From positions 1-64,000 of the forward strand of contig NZ_DAIUCK010000003.1 in NCBI RefSeq assembly GCF_036846205.1: a stretch of DNA of 64,000 bases, written 5' to 3'. Source of the stretch: Rhabdothermincola sp036846205. GTDB lineage: Bacteria > Actinomycetota > Acidimicrobiia > Acidimicrobiales > Acidimicrobilacustridaceae. Below the pieces are notes generated by a model. The model made no database searches and had not been told where the DNA came from. It worked only from the letters and a program-made list of their open reading frames with translations. Position numbers and translations under genes: made by a program. Shown in pieces: positions 50,122 through 57,322 of the stretch (positions within the stretch are counted from its first letter, which is position 1; every line of letters starts with the position of its first letter).

Positions 50122-51017
50122 GAGCGGATGGCGGCCAGAAAAGCGTCGATCTCATCGGCGTCGACGCCTTGGATCCCGCCTTCAGATGCGTCGAACGGCT
50201 GAGCACTTGCGATGAGATCGTCGACGTCCAGCGGCGCGGTGAAGCGCCCCGGTTCTACGACCGGCCGCGACGAGGCCACGACCGCGTTTCCGACTCGCAA
50301 CAGCCGACCGTTCGGGTCGTACTCAGCCTCACCGCGCACCTCGACACGACGACCAACCAGACCGGCGACCGCGCTCGGCTCACCGGCCACAACCACCTCG
50401 ATGGACGTCCCCAAGTCATCCTCGATCCGAAACCGCCCGCTATGGGTATCGACCCGGTACAGCTCACCGGTCACGACCGCGGGCACAATCTCGGGTCGGT
50501 AGGAGTGCAATGCGGACTCCACGATCGACGCTGCCGCCGTCGGGTGGAGGTGGGCACGTCGCCTCTCGTGACCGGGGACGATGGTCACGACCTCAAGCTC
50601 GGTGTCTTCGAGCGCGGCCGCTCGAAGCAGGCCGCTGAGGCTTTCGAGTGCCGGACGACTCGTCTCAGGAACAAGGCCCTGGACGAGTCGATCGAACGCG
50701 TCGCCCATCAAGTCGAACACCCGGTCGGAGAGGTCGGCGAAGTCGTCACCAAGCGGCAGTCGGTCGTCTCGCGGGGGACCGGCCAGTTCGAGAACGGTGC
50801 TTCCCTTCGTCACCCCGGTGAGCGTGAGCCGAGCACTGGCCTCGACGTCTCGCCGGGTCCTGCCCGGACCGCCAGCGCCCACAATCGCCCGAGCAGTTCG
50901 AAGAGCAAGCTCCTGCGCGTGGCGCGCTAGCTCGGCGAGCTGGGCGAGTGGGATCTCGCCGTCCGGCACTGGGAGGCCCATGAGGCGAAGCTCAAGGATC
51001 GATCGTTGCTGCGTCAC
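50118..51017 (-). CDS. Unrecognised 299-residue partner of the VapC-like toxin
   Basis: Start GTG 51017, five bases after GGAGG. The N-terminal part (QRSILELRLMGLPVPDGEIPL pattern, then LAELARHAQELALRTARAI) is helical, with GVTKGSTVLELAGPP after it. A middle part has VTGELYRVDTHSGRFRIEDD and VVAGEPSAVAGLVGRRVEV, which look like small beta barrels. The last 40 residues (LDVDDLIASAQPFD..VDADEIDAFLAAI) are acidic and helical, like the toxin-wrapping tail of antitoxins. No ribbon-helix-helix, AbrB or Phd domain is visible. It is coupled to a PIN toxin, so an antitoxin role is inferred. Much larger than classical VapB. Confidence 0.6.
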   Translation of the reverse strand: MTQQRSILELRLMGLPVPDGEIPLAQLAELARHAQELALRTARAIVGAGGPGRTRRDVEASARLTLTGVTKGSTVLELAGPPRDDRLPLGDDFADLSDRVFDLMGDAFDRLVQGLVPETSRPALESLSGLLRAAALEDTELEVVTIVPGHERRRAHLHPTAAASIVESALHSYRPEIVPAVVTGELYRVDTHSGRFRIEDDLGTSIEVVVAGEPSAVAGLVGRRVEVRGEAEYDPNGRLLRVGNAVVASSRPVVEPGRFTAPLDVDDLIASAQPFDASEGGIQGVDADEIDAFLAAIRS

Positions 51018-51377
51018 AGTCACCTCCCTCGTGTCGGACAGTAGAGCGTAGCTGTGACGAGCTTTCTGGGAGGAGGCTCCCGGCGCCTCGGTGACCCAAA
51101 GCCACGATCCGCCCCGCTCGGCGCGATGAGCCAGCGACCCGCGATCGCCGTCGGCCGACCACCCAGCGAGGGTCGCGGCTCGCTCGGCAACATCGACACC
51201 GAGGGCATGCGGATTGCGCGCCTTGGCTGGCCCTCTCGGTGTCGCCCACCAGGCGGCCAGCCAGATGATCAACGAGCTCGAGATCGCGCTCGTAGATCGG
51301 TTTCGTGGCATCGGCGCCGATCCACCCCGATCACACCAACTCGAGATCGACGCAGCGGGGGTGCGCACCTTCGCCGC
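51018..51377. other. Gap between the toxin partner and TacT-like genes
   Basis: 360 bases. It contains the partner gene's promoter (TACTGT and TACGCT boxes near 51040-51055, minus strand) and a decayed MarR piece on the plus strand. No intact gene seen. Confidence 0.5.
51177..51290 (+). pseudogene. MarR-family regulator fragment
   Basis: Reads NIDTEGMRIARL, then after a one-base shift LAGPLGVAHQAASQMINELE, the winged-helix core of a MarR regulator. The part before and after is missing. It shares a 19-base identical block (51249-51267) with the MarR remnant at 53265-53283 and is about 80% alike over some 80 bases, judged by eye. Confidence 0.6.
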
Positions 51378-51875
51378 TCACATCGACGCCTCGATGTCGG
51401 CGACGGTGATCATCAGATCCAACGGGTTCGTCGGAGAACGCGAGAGACCGAACCGCTCGTAGAACGCTGCCGCCCCCGGGTGCAACGCCATGACCACCAG
51501 CATCCTCACGCCGATCGTTTCGCTCGCGGCGACGGTCAGCTCCATCGCGTGGCAGAGAAGCCCTGCAGCAAGACCCTGGCCTCGAGCTTCTCGATCGACG
51601 GCGAGGCGGCCGAGCAGGATCGCAGGGATCTGCCGTGGCGCTTCACCTCGAGCACGACCAGTCGCATCAGAGCGGAGCACAGCGAAGGCCGACACCGAGT
51701 GGTAGCCAACGACCCGGACACCATCAGTCGTGACGTAGGTGCGGGAGAATCCGGCGAGCTGGTTGCGCAACCCTCGTCGCACCAGCCACTCGTCGAGCTC
51801 CGGCTCACCGGAATCGAAGTCGTCGAGCCGATGAGCGGCGCTCAGCGGCTCGATCGGCGTGAAGCCGCCGCTCAC
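51378..51875 (-). CDS. TacT-like GNAT acetyltransferase toxin
   Basis: 165 residues, GTG start inside the antitoxin stop (GTGA). LDDFDSGEPELDEWLVRRGL at the N-terminus and the acetyl-CoA loop RLAVDREARGQGLAAGLL are characteristic of GNAT toxins paired with DUF1778 antitoxins. AFYERFGLSRSP forms the last strand region. Such toxins acetylate aminoacyl-tRNA and halt translation. The size and gene order match the TacA-TacT and AtaR-AtaT pairs. Confidence 0.87.
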   Translation of the reverse strand: MSGGFTPIEPLSAAHRLDDFDSGEPELDEWLVRRGLRNQLAGFSRTYVTTDGVRVVGYHSVSAFAVLRSDATGRARGEAPRQIPAILLGRLAVDREARGQGLAAGLLCHAMELTVAASETIGVRMLVVMALHPGAAAFYERFGLSRSPTNPLDLMITVADIEASM

Positions 51876-52153
51876 TTCGTGAACGGCGACGGGCGTTCGA
51901 AGAGCTCGGCGGTCTTGGCCTTGCGCCGACCCTTCCGGGACACACGGCGCTCCAAGGCGTCCCACGTCTTCGCATCGAGCACAACGTGGTCGCGGTCGGC
52001 CAGCGTCTCGGCAGCGGATGCTCGGGCAGCCTGCACGACGAACTCCGTGATCGACAGGTGCGACGCTTCGGCCGCCGCCCTGATGAGCCCGTCATCGGTC
52101 GGTGAGAGCCGCAGGTGCAGCCGCGCGTCCCGTGTCTCTGCCTTCGCGGCCAT
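51872..52153 (-). CDS. TacA-like DUF1778 antitoxin
   Basis: 93 residues. RDARLHLRLSPTDDGLIRAAAE and SITEFVVQAARASAAETL are the ribbon-helix-helix domain of DUF1778. The tail DAKTWDALERRVSRKGRRK binds the toxin. ATG 52153 is chosen from a TACACT box 6 bases upstream. It should repress its own operon through the GTGTAC/GTACAC repeat at the promoter. Confidence 0.88.
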   Translation of the reverse strand: MAAKAETRDARLHLRLSPTDDGLIRAAAEASHLSITEFVVQAARASAAETLADRDHVVLDAKTWDALERRVSRKGRRKAKTAELFERPSPFTK

Positions 52154-52159
52154 GGCACC

Positions 52160-52183
52160 AGTGTACGCACACTCGCCGTACAC
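52160..52183. promoter_or_regulatory. Promoter and operator of the TacA/TacT-like operon
   Basis: TACACT (minus strand, 52165-52160) is 6 bases before the antitoxin ATG. GTGTAC-N11-GTACAC (52161-52166 and 52178-52183) overlaps it, as expected of an autorepressed antitoxin operon. Confidence 0.5.
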
Positions 52184-52462
52184 CGCCGTCCGCTCGCCGG
52201 AATGTGATCGCCCAGACCGAACCCGGCTGGGAGAGACTCACGCGGTGAGCAGCACGGACGACCGCCAGCCTTCGGGTCGCGATCTGATCCCGGTCGCAGG
52301 GCTGACGGTGTACCACCCTGGGCCTGATGAAGGCTCGGGTCATCGGTTTCCTACTCGTCGACCTTGCACAGACGGTCGTCGGCCTGGTCGCAGGAGGTTG
52401 GACGAACCGGACCGGCCGGTGTCCGATGAGGACGCGTCCAGCCGGCCCACGTCGGAGCCGAG

Positions 52463-53225
52463 TCACGGTGCCTCGACCGCCAACCAGCTCAGGACGTCAT
52501 CGATGATCGCGTCGGTGCCAGGCTCGTCGATGATCCAGTGCCCGTGGTTCGGGTAGAGGCGTGGCTCGACCCCGTAGTGCTGCGCCGTCTGGCGCACTTG
52601 TTCCGGGGCGATGATGCGGTCCTCCTCGCCACCGGCGACGAACACCGGAACCTGGATCGCTCCCGGGTCGATGGCGATGGCGCCCGTCAGCAGCGCTTGG
52701 TACACGAAACCGGACTCCGGGGTGAGCCGGGCGTGGATCGCCGGGCGGTCGGACTCCGGAACGCGATTCAGGGCGAGCACCGAACACGCTTCGTCGGGGA
52801 CCACGAACGGCGCTCCGCTCATGATCGTCGGCATGAGCGGAGCGAAGTACGGCAGGGCGATCTCCTGGGCCGTCAACGCCTCCGGCGGTGCCGATGCCAG
52901 CAGGACGATCGCACCCGCCCGGCCGAGCTCGGCCAGCCGCTGCGCCACCAAGCCGCCGAGGCTGTGGCCGATCAGGATCGGTGGGTGGTCGAGCGAGCCA
53001 CTCTGCCCGAGCGCGTGGAGCACGGCGACCGTGTCGTCCACGTAGTCGTCGAAGGTCAAGCCCTCCGCCTGCTCGGGTCCGACCCCGGCACGGCCCCGCC
53101 GGGCAGGAGCCCAGGTCTCGTGGCCGGCAGCGGCCCAGACGTTCGACCCAGCGGCTGAGCGAGAGGTGATCGGCGAACGCGCCGTGGAGGAGCACCACGG
53201 TCCGAAGGCGGGTTGCGGACGGCAC
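52463..53225 (-). pseudogene. Frameshifted alpha/beta hydrolase
   Basis: The N-terminal part (TRLRTVVLLHGAFADHLSLSRW from GTG 53225) and the rest (AAAGHETWAPARRGRAGVGPE onward, nucleophile elbow IGHSLGG, VEPRLYPNHGHWIIDEPG with the catalytic His) lie in two frames. The break falls near 53145, just after the Trp of SRW. Joined, they make a roughly 250-residue hydrolase with all catalytic residues. One-base loss or a sequencing error are both possible. It lies between a TacAT-like module and a truncated MarR gene. Confidence 0.75.
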
Positions 53226-53523
53226 TCGGATTGCCCGCCTGGCCGGCCGCCTCGGCGTCACCCGCCAGGCGGCCAGCCAGATGGTCACCGAGCTCAAGAG
53301 ACGTGGGTGGGTCGAGCGCTCACCAGACCCCGCCGACGGCCGAGCCGTGTTGGTGCGGCACACCGCGAAGGGTCGCACGATGTTGCTCGATGCCCTCGAA
53401 CAGATGGACGACATCGAGCGCGGCTACGCCGCCACCATCGGCTCGAAGAAGATGCGTCTGGTGAAGGAGTCGCTGATCGCCATCGCCGAGGCCGCGGATC
53501 CCGACAGCGCGTTGGGCCGCTGA
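53215..53523 (+). pseudogene. 5'-truncated MarR-family regulator
   Basis: About 100 codons: RIARLAGRLGVTRQAASQMV (recognition helix), ELKRRGWVERSPDPADGRAV (wing) and the C-terminal dimer helix KKMRLVKESLIAIAEA. The first 40-50 residues of a MarR protein are absent. The frame is closed by a stop at 53167 and has no start codon before ATG 53281. The break coincides with the 5' end of the divergent hydrolase remnant. Confidence 0.7.
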
Positions 53524-53664
53524 CCGTCAGACACCACCGGCCCGGTCCGTCCACACGCCGGGGAGCGCTGCGTGCGGCGACGCCTCATGTCCGTCCCTCG
53601 GCGGCGACCCATCCACACCACGGCCGGCCCCGTCACAACCACGGAACGGCACTCCCCTCCCCCC

Positions 53665-53670
53665 TACACT
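53665..53670 (+). promoter_or_regulatory. -10 box (TACACT) of the LuxR-type regulator
   Basis: Nine bases before the ATG at 53680. Confidence 0.45.
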
Positions 53671-53679
53671 CACCACGCG

Positions 53680-56331
53680 ATGCGGGCTGAGGGCGAGCGG
53701 GTGCTGGCGGCGTGGCCGTTCGTCGGCCGGCAGGACGAGCTCGAACGCCTCCGCCGCGCCATCCGTGCCGGCACCGGCGCCACCATCCGGGGCGCCCCCG
53801 GGGTGGGCAAGACCCGCCTCCTCGACGAGGCGCTCGGCAGCACCCGCGGGCCCGTCCACCGGGTGGCCGGCATCGCGGGGCTGCGCGACACCCCCCTCGG
53901 TGCGCTCGCTCCCCTGATCGGCCCCGCAGTGGGTGAGGCCGCGTCGTCGACCCTCGAGGAGCTCCTGCGAGCCAGCCACGGCTCACCCCCGATCCTGGCG
54001 GTGGACGACGCCCACCTCCTCGACCCGGTCTCGGCCGGTCTCGTGCAGCTCGCCGCGATCAGCGGATGGGCGACCGTGCTGCTCACCGTCCGGCGCGACG
54101 AGCCCGCCCCGGCGTCGCTGGAGCGCCTCTGGGCCACCGGGCCGGTCGAGCTGATCGATCTCGGGGAGCTCGCCGACGACGACCTGATCTCGCTCATGAA
54201 CGCCGCGCTCGGTGGGATGGTCGAGCGCGGGACCGCGGAGGTCCTGCTGCGATCCGCCGCGGGCAACGTCCTCTACCTGCGGGAGCTGCTGGCGGGATCG
54301 ATCGCCGGCGGTGCCATCGCCCACGACCACGGGGTGTGGCACCTTCGTGGCCACCTGATCGAGACCCCGACCCTCCAGGACCTCATCACCGCCCGGCTGG
54401 GCAGCCTCGACCACAGCGCCAGGGAAGCCGTGGAGCTGCTGGCGGTGTCCGGCAGCCTCCCCTCGGACCTGGCCACCGACCTGATCGACCCCGAGGTCAT
54501 GGCCCGCCTGGAGCGGGACGCGCTGGTGAGCTCGCGGATCACCGCCGGTTTGGTGACGGTCGATCTGGCCCACCCGCTCTACGGCGAGGTGGTGCGCAAC
54601 GGTCTGTCCGCTCTGGCTCGCCTGCGCGTCAGCCGCCGGCTCGTACGTAGCGCGGTGCACGCCCCTTCGATGCCCCCTGGCTTCGACCTGCGCATCGCCC
54701 GCTGGACCGTCGATGCCGGCCCCGACGCCGTCGAGCTCACCACCGCGGACCTCGAGCGGCTCGCCCGGCGGGCGGTCGAGGTCGGCGACACCCATCTGGC
54801 CGCGGTCCTGGCCGAAGCGGCTTTCGACCGCGGGGCATCCCCCTCGGTGGCCGCCTTCGCGAGCTGGTGCTGGGGGGAGGACGGCGACCACCACCGCTGC
54901 GAAGTCCTGCTCGCCCGGGCCCACGAGCGCGCCAGCCGCGACGACACCGAGCCCTTCGAGCTGGCATCGGTGATCGTGGAATGGGCCAGCCTGCGCTGGT
55001 GGGTGCCCCAGGACCTGGCATCAGCGCTCGAACTGCTGGATCGAGCCCGAGCATGCGTCGGCGACGGCGCGGCCCTCGCCGACGCCCAGCACGCCATGTT
55101 CGAGACCCTCGACGGCCGCAGCACCCAGGCGATCACCCGAGCCCGCCCGCTCGTGGAGCATCCGAACCACGCGGTCGCCGCGGTGGCCGCCGGAGCCATG
55201 GGTCCCTCCCTCTCGGCGATCGACCAGCCCGCGCAGGCCCGGCAGATCGCCGCCGCGGGCTTCGAGCGCTGCCAGGCCGCAGAGCTGAACCTCCCGGGGA
55301 TCGCCGGCGTCCACGTGGTCAGCATGGTGTTCGCCGAGCTGGTCGACGGCGACATGGCGGCGGCCACGGCGTTCTCGGAGCTGCTCACCTACGGGGCCGT
55401 CCGCCAGCCTGCCCGGCAGGCCCGGGCGTGGGCCACGTTGATGTCGTCCATGATCGGCCTGCTCGCCGGCCGCCTCACGGCATCCCTCGAGGCCGCCAGG
55501 CAGTCCGATGTGCTGTGGCGGGACACCAACATCCCGGCCATGGCCCGCTGGGCGGGCATCCAGGCCGCGCTCGCGGCCCTGGAACGAGGCGATGTCACCT
55601 CCGCCCGCGCCCAGCTGGACCGCCATCGCCGGATCCGCCCCGACGGGTTCCGTCTCCTCGAGCCCCGCTGGCACCAGTCAGCCGCGCTGCTGGCCTGGCG
55701 GGAAGGCGACCTCGACCGAGCGCTCGCCGCGGTGGACACCGGAGCGGAGGTCGCCCGACGAGGCGGCGCAACCCACGCCGAGCTGGAGTGCCTGCACCTC
55801 CTGGCCCGGTGGGGTCTGCGGTCCGAGTCCGCGGCCGCGTCGGCCCACGTCGGGTCGCTGGCGTTGGGATCGAGGCTGTCCCGGGTGCGGGCCGACCATC
55901 TGGCTGCGGTCGCCTGCGGTGACGCAGAGGCCTTGGCGGACGTCGCGACCCGCTTCGGCGAGCTCGGCCTCCCGATCCTCGCCGCCGAGGCGTGGACGCA
56001 GGCGTCCGAGTCGTTCCGGGCCGCCGGACGGTCCCGGCAGCACCTCAACGCCGCCGCCCGGGCCACCGAGCTGCTCGACACCCTCGATCCGCTGGACCGG
56101 CCACCAGCCATCCCGCGCCGGCCAGCCGGGTCCCCGCTGCGCATCTCCCCCCGAGAACGCGAAGTGGCCCGCCTCGCCGCAGACGGGCACACCAACCGGG
56201 AGATCGCCGAGCGGCTCTACCTCTCCGAGCGGACGGTCGAGAACCACCTCTACCGGGTGTTCGCCAAGCTCGGGATCCGCTCCCGCCGGGAGCTGAGTGG
56301 AGCGCTCGACACCCGCTGGCCCCGGAATTGA
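53680..56331 (+). CDS. Large ATP-binding LuxR-family (LAL-type) regulator
   Basis: 883 residues. FVGRQDELERLRRAI and Walker A GAPGVGKT (about residue 40) begin an AAA/STAND ATPase domain with Walker B ILAVDDAHLL. A long helical, TPR-like middle region follows (about 300-800). The C-terminal LuxR helix-turn-helix is SPREREVARLAADGHTNREI then LYLSERTVENHLYRVFAKLG (about 825-883). Such LAL proteins are ligand- or partner-activated transcription factors. The ATG at 53680 is chosen because homology and a -10 box start there. Two small genes follow on the same strand and may be targets. Confidence 0.9.
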   Translation: MRAEGERVLAAWPFVGRQDELERLRRAIRAGTGATIRGAPGVGKTRLLDEALGSTRGPVHRVAGIAGLRDTPLGALAPLIGPAVGEAASSTLEELLRASHGSPPILAVDDAHLLDPVSAGLVQLAAISGWATVLLTVRRDEPAPASLERLWATGPVELIDLGELADDDLISLMNAALGGMVERGTAEVLLRSAAGNVLYLRELLAGSIAGGAIAHDHGVWHLRGHLIETPTLQDLITARLGSLDHSAREAVELLAVSGSLPSDLATDLIDPEVMARLERDALVSSRITAGLVTVDLAHPLYGEVVRNGLSALARLRVSRRLVRSAVHAPSMPPGFDLRIARWTVDAGPDAVELTTADLERLARRAVEVGDTHLAAVLAEAAFDRGASPSVAAFASWCWGEDGDHHRCEVLLARAHERASRDDTEPFELASVIVEWASLRWWVPQDLASALELLDRARACVGDGAALADAQHAMFETLDGRSTQAITRARPLVEHPNHAVAAVAAGAMGPSLSAIDQPAQARQIAAAGFERCQAAELNLPGIAGVHVVSMVFAELVDGDMAAATAFSELLTYGAVRQPARQARAWATLMSSMIGLLAGRLTASLEAARQSDVLWRDTNIPAMARWAGIQAALAALERGDVTSARAQLDRHRRIRPDGFRLLEPRWHQSAALLAWREGDLDRALAAVDTGAEVARRGGATHAELECLHLLARWGLRSESAAASAHVGSLALGSRLSRVRADHLAAVACGDAEALADVATRFGELGLPILAAEAWTQASESFRAAGRSRQHLNAAARATELLDTLDPLDRPPAIPRRPAGSPLRISPREREVARLAADGHTNREIAERLYLSERTVENHLYRVFAKLGIRSRRELSGALDTRWPRN

Positions 56332-56380
56332 GTACCTGCCACTCATGACCGGACCGCGTCCGGCGTGATCCGCTCGGGCC

Positions 56381-56656
56381 GTGGTCGATGTGGTGTCGAT
56401 CTGGAGCCGCGCCCGGCGTGACCGTGCGTACCGGGAGCTCCTCCTCCGTGATCCGGGCACCGCGCTCGCCGGACTCGACCTGAGCGACGACGAGCTCGCG
56501 ATGCTCGACATCGCGGTTCGGGCTCTCGACCCCGCGCCCGTCCCGAACGTGTTCGCACCGCCGGAAACGGCCACCGAGCCGATCGGCGAGCCGGGGGACT
56601 CCGCGGAGGCACACCCGGCCACACCCCTCCACCCGGAACGAAAGGACCGACCGTGA
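56381..56656 (+). CDS. Small acidic protein with leader-peptide-like helix motif
   Basis: 91 residues from a GTG, 49 bases after the LuxR-type gene. RAYRELLLRDPGTALAGLDLSDDELAMLDIAVRAL resembles the helical F/Y-x-x-L-L-x-D-P-x-x-A-L-x-x-x-x-L-S/T-x-x-E pattern found in LigA-type and natural-product leader domains. The second half is Pro/Glu/Ala-rich. Its stop overlaps the start of the lipoprotein gene (GTGA). No cleavage site or modifying enzyme was seen nearby, so function is open. Confidence 0.55.
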   Translation: MVDVVSIWSRARRDRAYRELLLRDPGTALAGLDLSDDELAMLDIAVRALDPAPVPNVFAPPETATEPIGEPGDSAEAHPATPLHPERKDRP

Positions 56657-57216
56657 AGACCCGCACCATCGCCCTGCTGGTCGCCGGCTCAATCGGGCTG
56701 GCCGCCTGCTCGGGCTCGAGCAGCTCCTCGTCATCGACCTCCACGACCTCATCCTCGAACGCCAACGAATCCGCGGCATCGCCGTCCGGCGGCTCATCGG
56801 GAACGTCGGAGTCCTCCGCCAGCTCGTCGCGCGACCTGTGCGCCGAGGTCACCGCGGCGGAGGTGGCGAACCTGCTCGGCGAGCAGATCGTCGAAGCGAA
56901 GCCCATCTCCACCAGCGGCCGAGCCGAGACCGGGTTCAACGGCCCGAGCTGCGCCTACACCACCGCCAACGGGCTGGGTGGGGCCCAGGCCCAGACCATC
57001 TCCGCCCAGAAGTACACGGCGATGACCCGCGACTCCATCACCCCGGTCGAAGCGCTGGCCGGGCTCGGTGACAGCGCCTTCGTCGCCAAGGACGCCACCG
57101 GCCAGTCGGTCATCCGGGTCTTCACGGCGAAGGGCGACGACCACTGGTTCATCGAGATCTACCGAGGCACCACGCCGGACAAGGCAACCCAGCTCGCCGA
57201 GATGATCCTCGGCTGA
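56653..57216 (+). CDS. Lipoprotein with serine-rich linker
   Basis: 187 residues. Signal TRTIALLVAGSIGLAAC with lipobox (Cys about residue 19). A 45-residue Ser/Thr-rich linker and a globular domain follow, with CAEVTAAEVANLLG, PSCAYTTANG and DSAFVAKDATGQSVIRVF. The two Cys in the domain may pair. Resembles the small secreted DUF3558-like lipoproteins of actinobacteria in layout; no function known. Translationally coupled to the small upstream gene. Confidence 0.75.
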   Translation: MKTRTIALLVAGSIGLAACSGSSSSSSSTSTTSSSNANESAASPSGGSSGTSESSASSSRDLCAEVTAAEVANLLGEQIVEAKPISTSGRAETGFNGPSCAYTTANGLGGAQAQTISAQKYTAMTRDSITPVEALAGLGDSAFVAKDATGQSVIRVFTAKGDDHWFIEIYRGTTPDKATQLAEMILG

Positions 57217-57229
57217 ACGCGACCGGCCT

Positions 57230-57295
57230 GCCCGGCTGGTCGAGGGGTGCGTCGGGGAATCCCCGTCCACCCGCATCCCACTCGACCAGCCGGGC
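57230..57295. other. Long composite inverted repeat after the lipoprotein gene
   Basis: GCCCGGCTGGTCGAG (57230-57244) and CTCGACCAGCCGGGC (57281-57295) are perfect 15-base complements. Between them, GGGGTGCG can pair with CGCATCCC, and GGGGAATCCCC forms an inner hairpin (57254-57264). The whole folds into one long branched-free stem ending 27 bases before the amidohydrolase start. Terminator, mRNA structure or protein site are all possible. Confidence 0.6.
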
Positions 57296-57322
57296 GCCTT
57301 CACCTGCGCGAAGCTGCTCGAC

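Noticed and set aside
52184..52462. Possible short gene at 52327 beginning MKARVIGFLLVDLAQ
   Set aside because: A hydrophobic start, but no ribosome site or -10 box at the right distance and the rest is Arg/Pro-rich; nothing else supportable in this gap.
51054..52556. 500-codon plus-strand frame across the accessory region
   Set aside because: Antisense to the TacA/TacT-like genes; only the short MarR piece near 51200 looks protein-like, and it needs a frame change.
53572..53679. 36-codon N-terminal extension of the LuxR-type regulator
   Set aside because: Pro/Arg/Thr-rich with no homology pattern; the -10 box at 53665 would be inside it.
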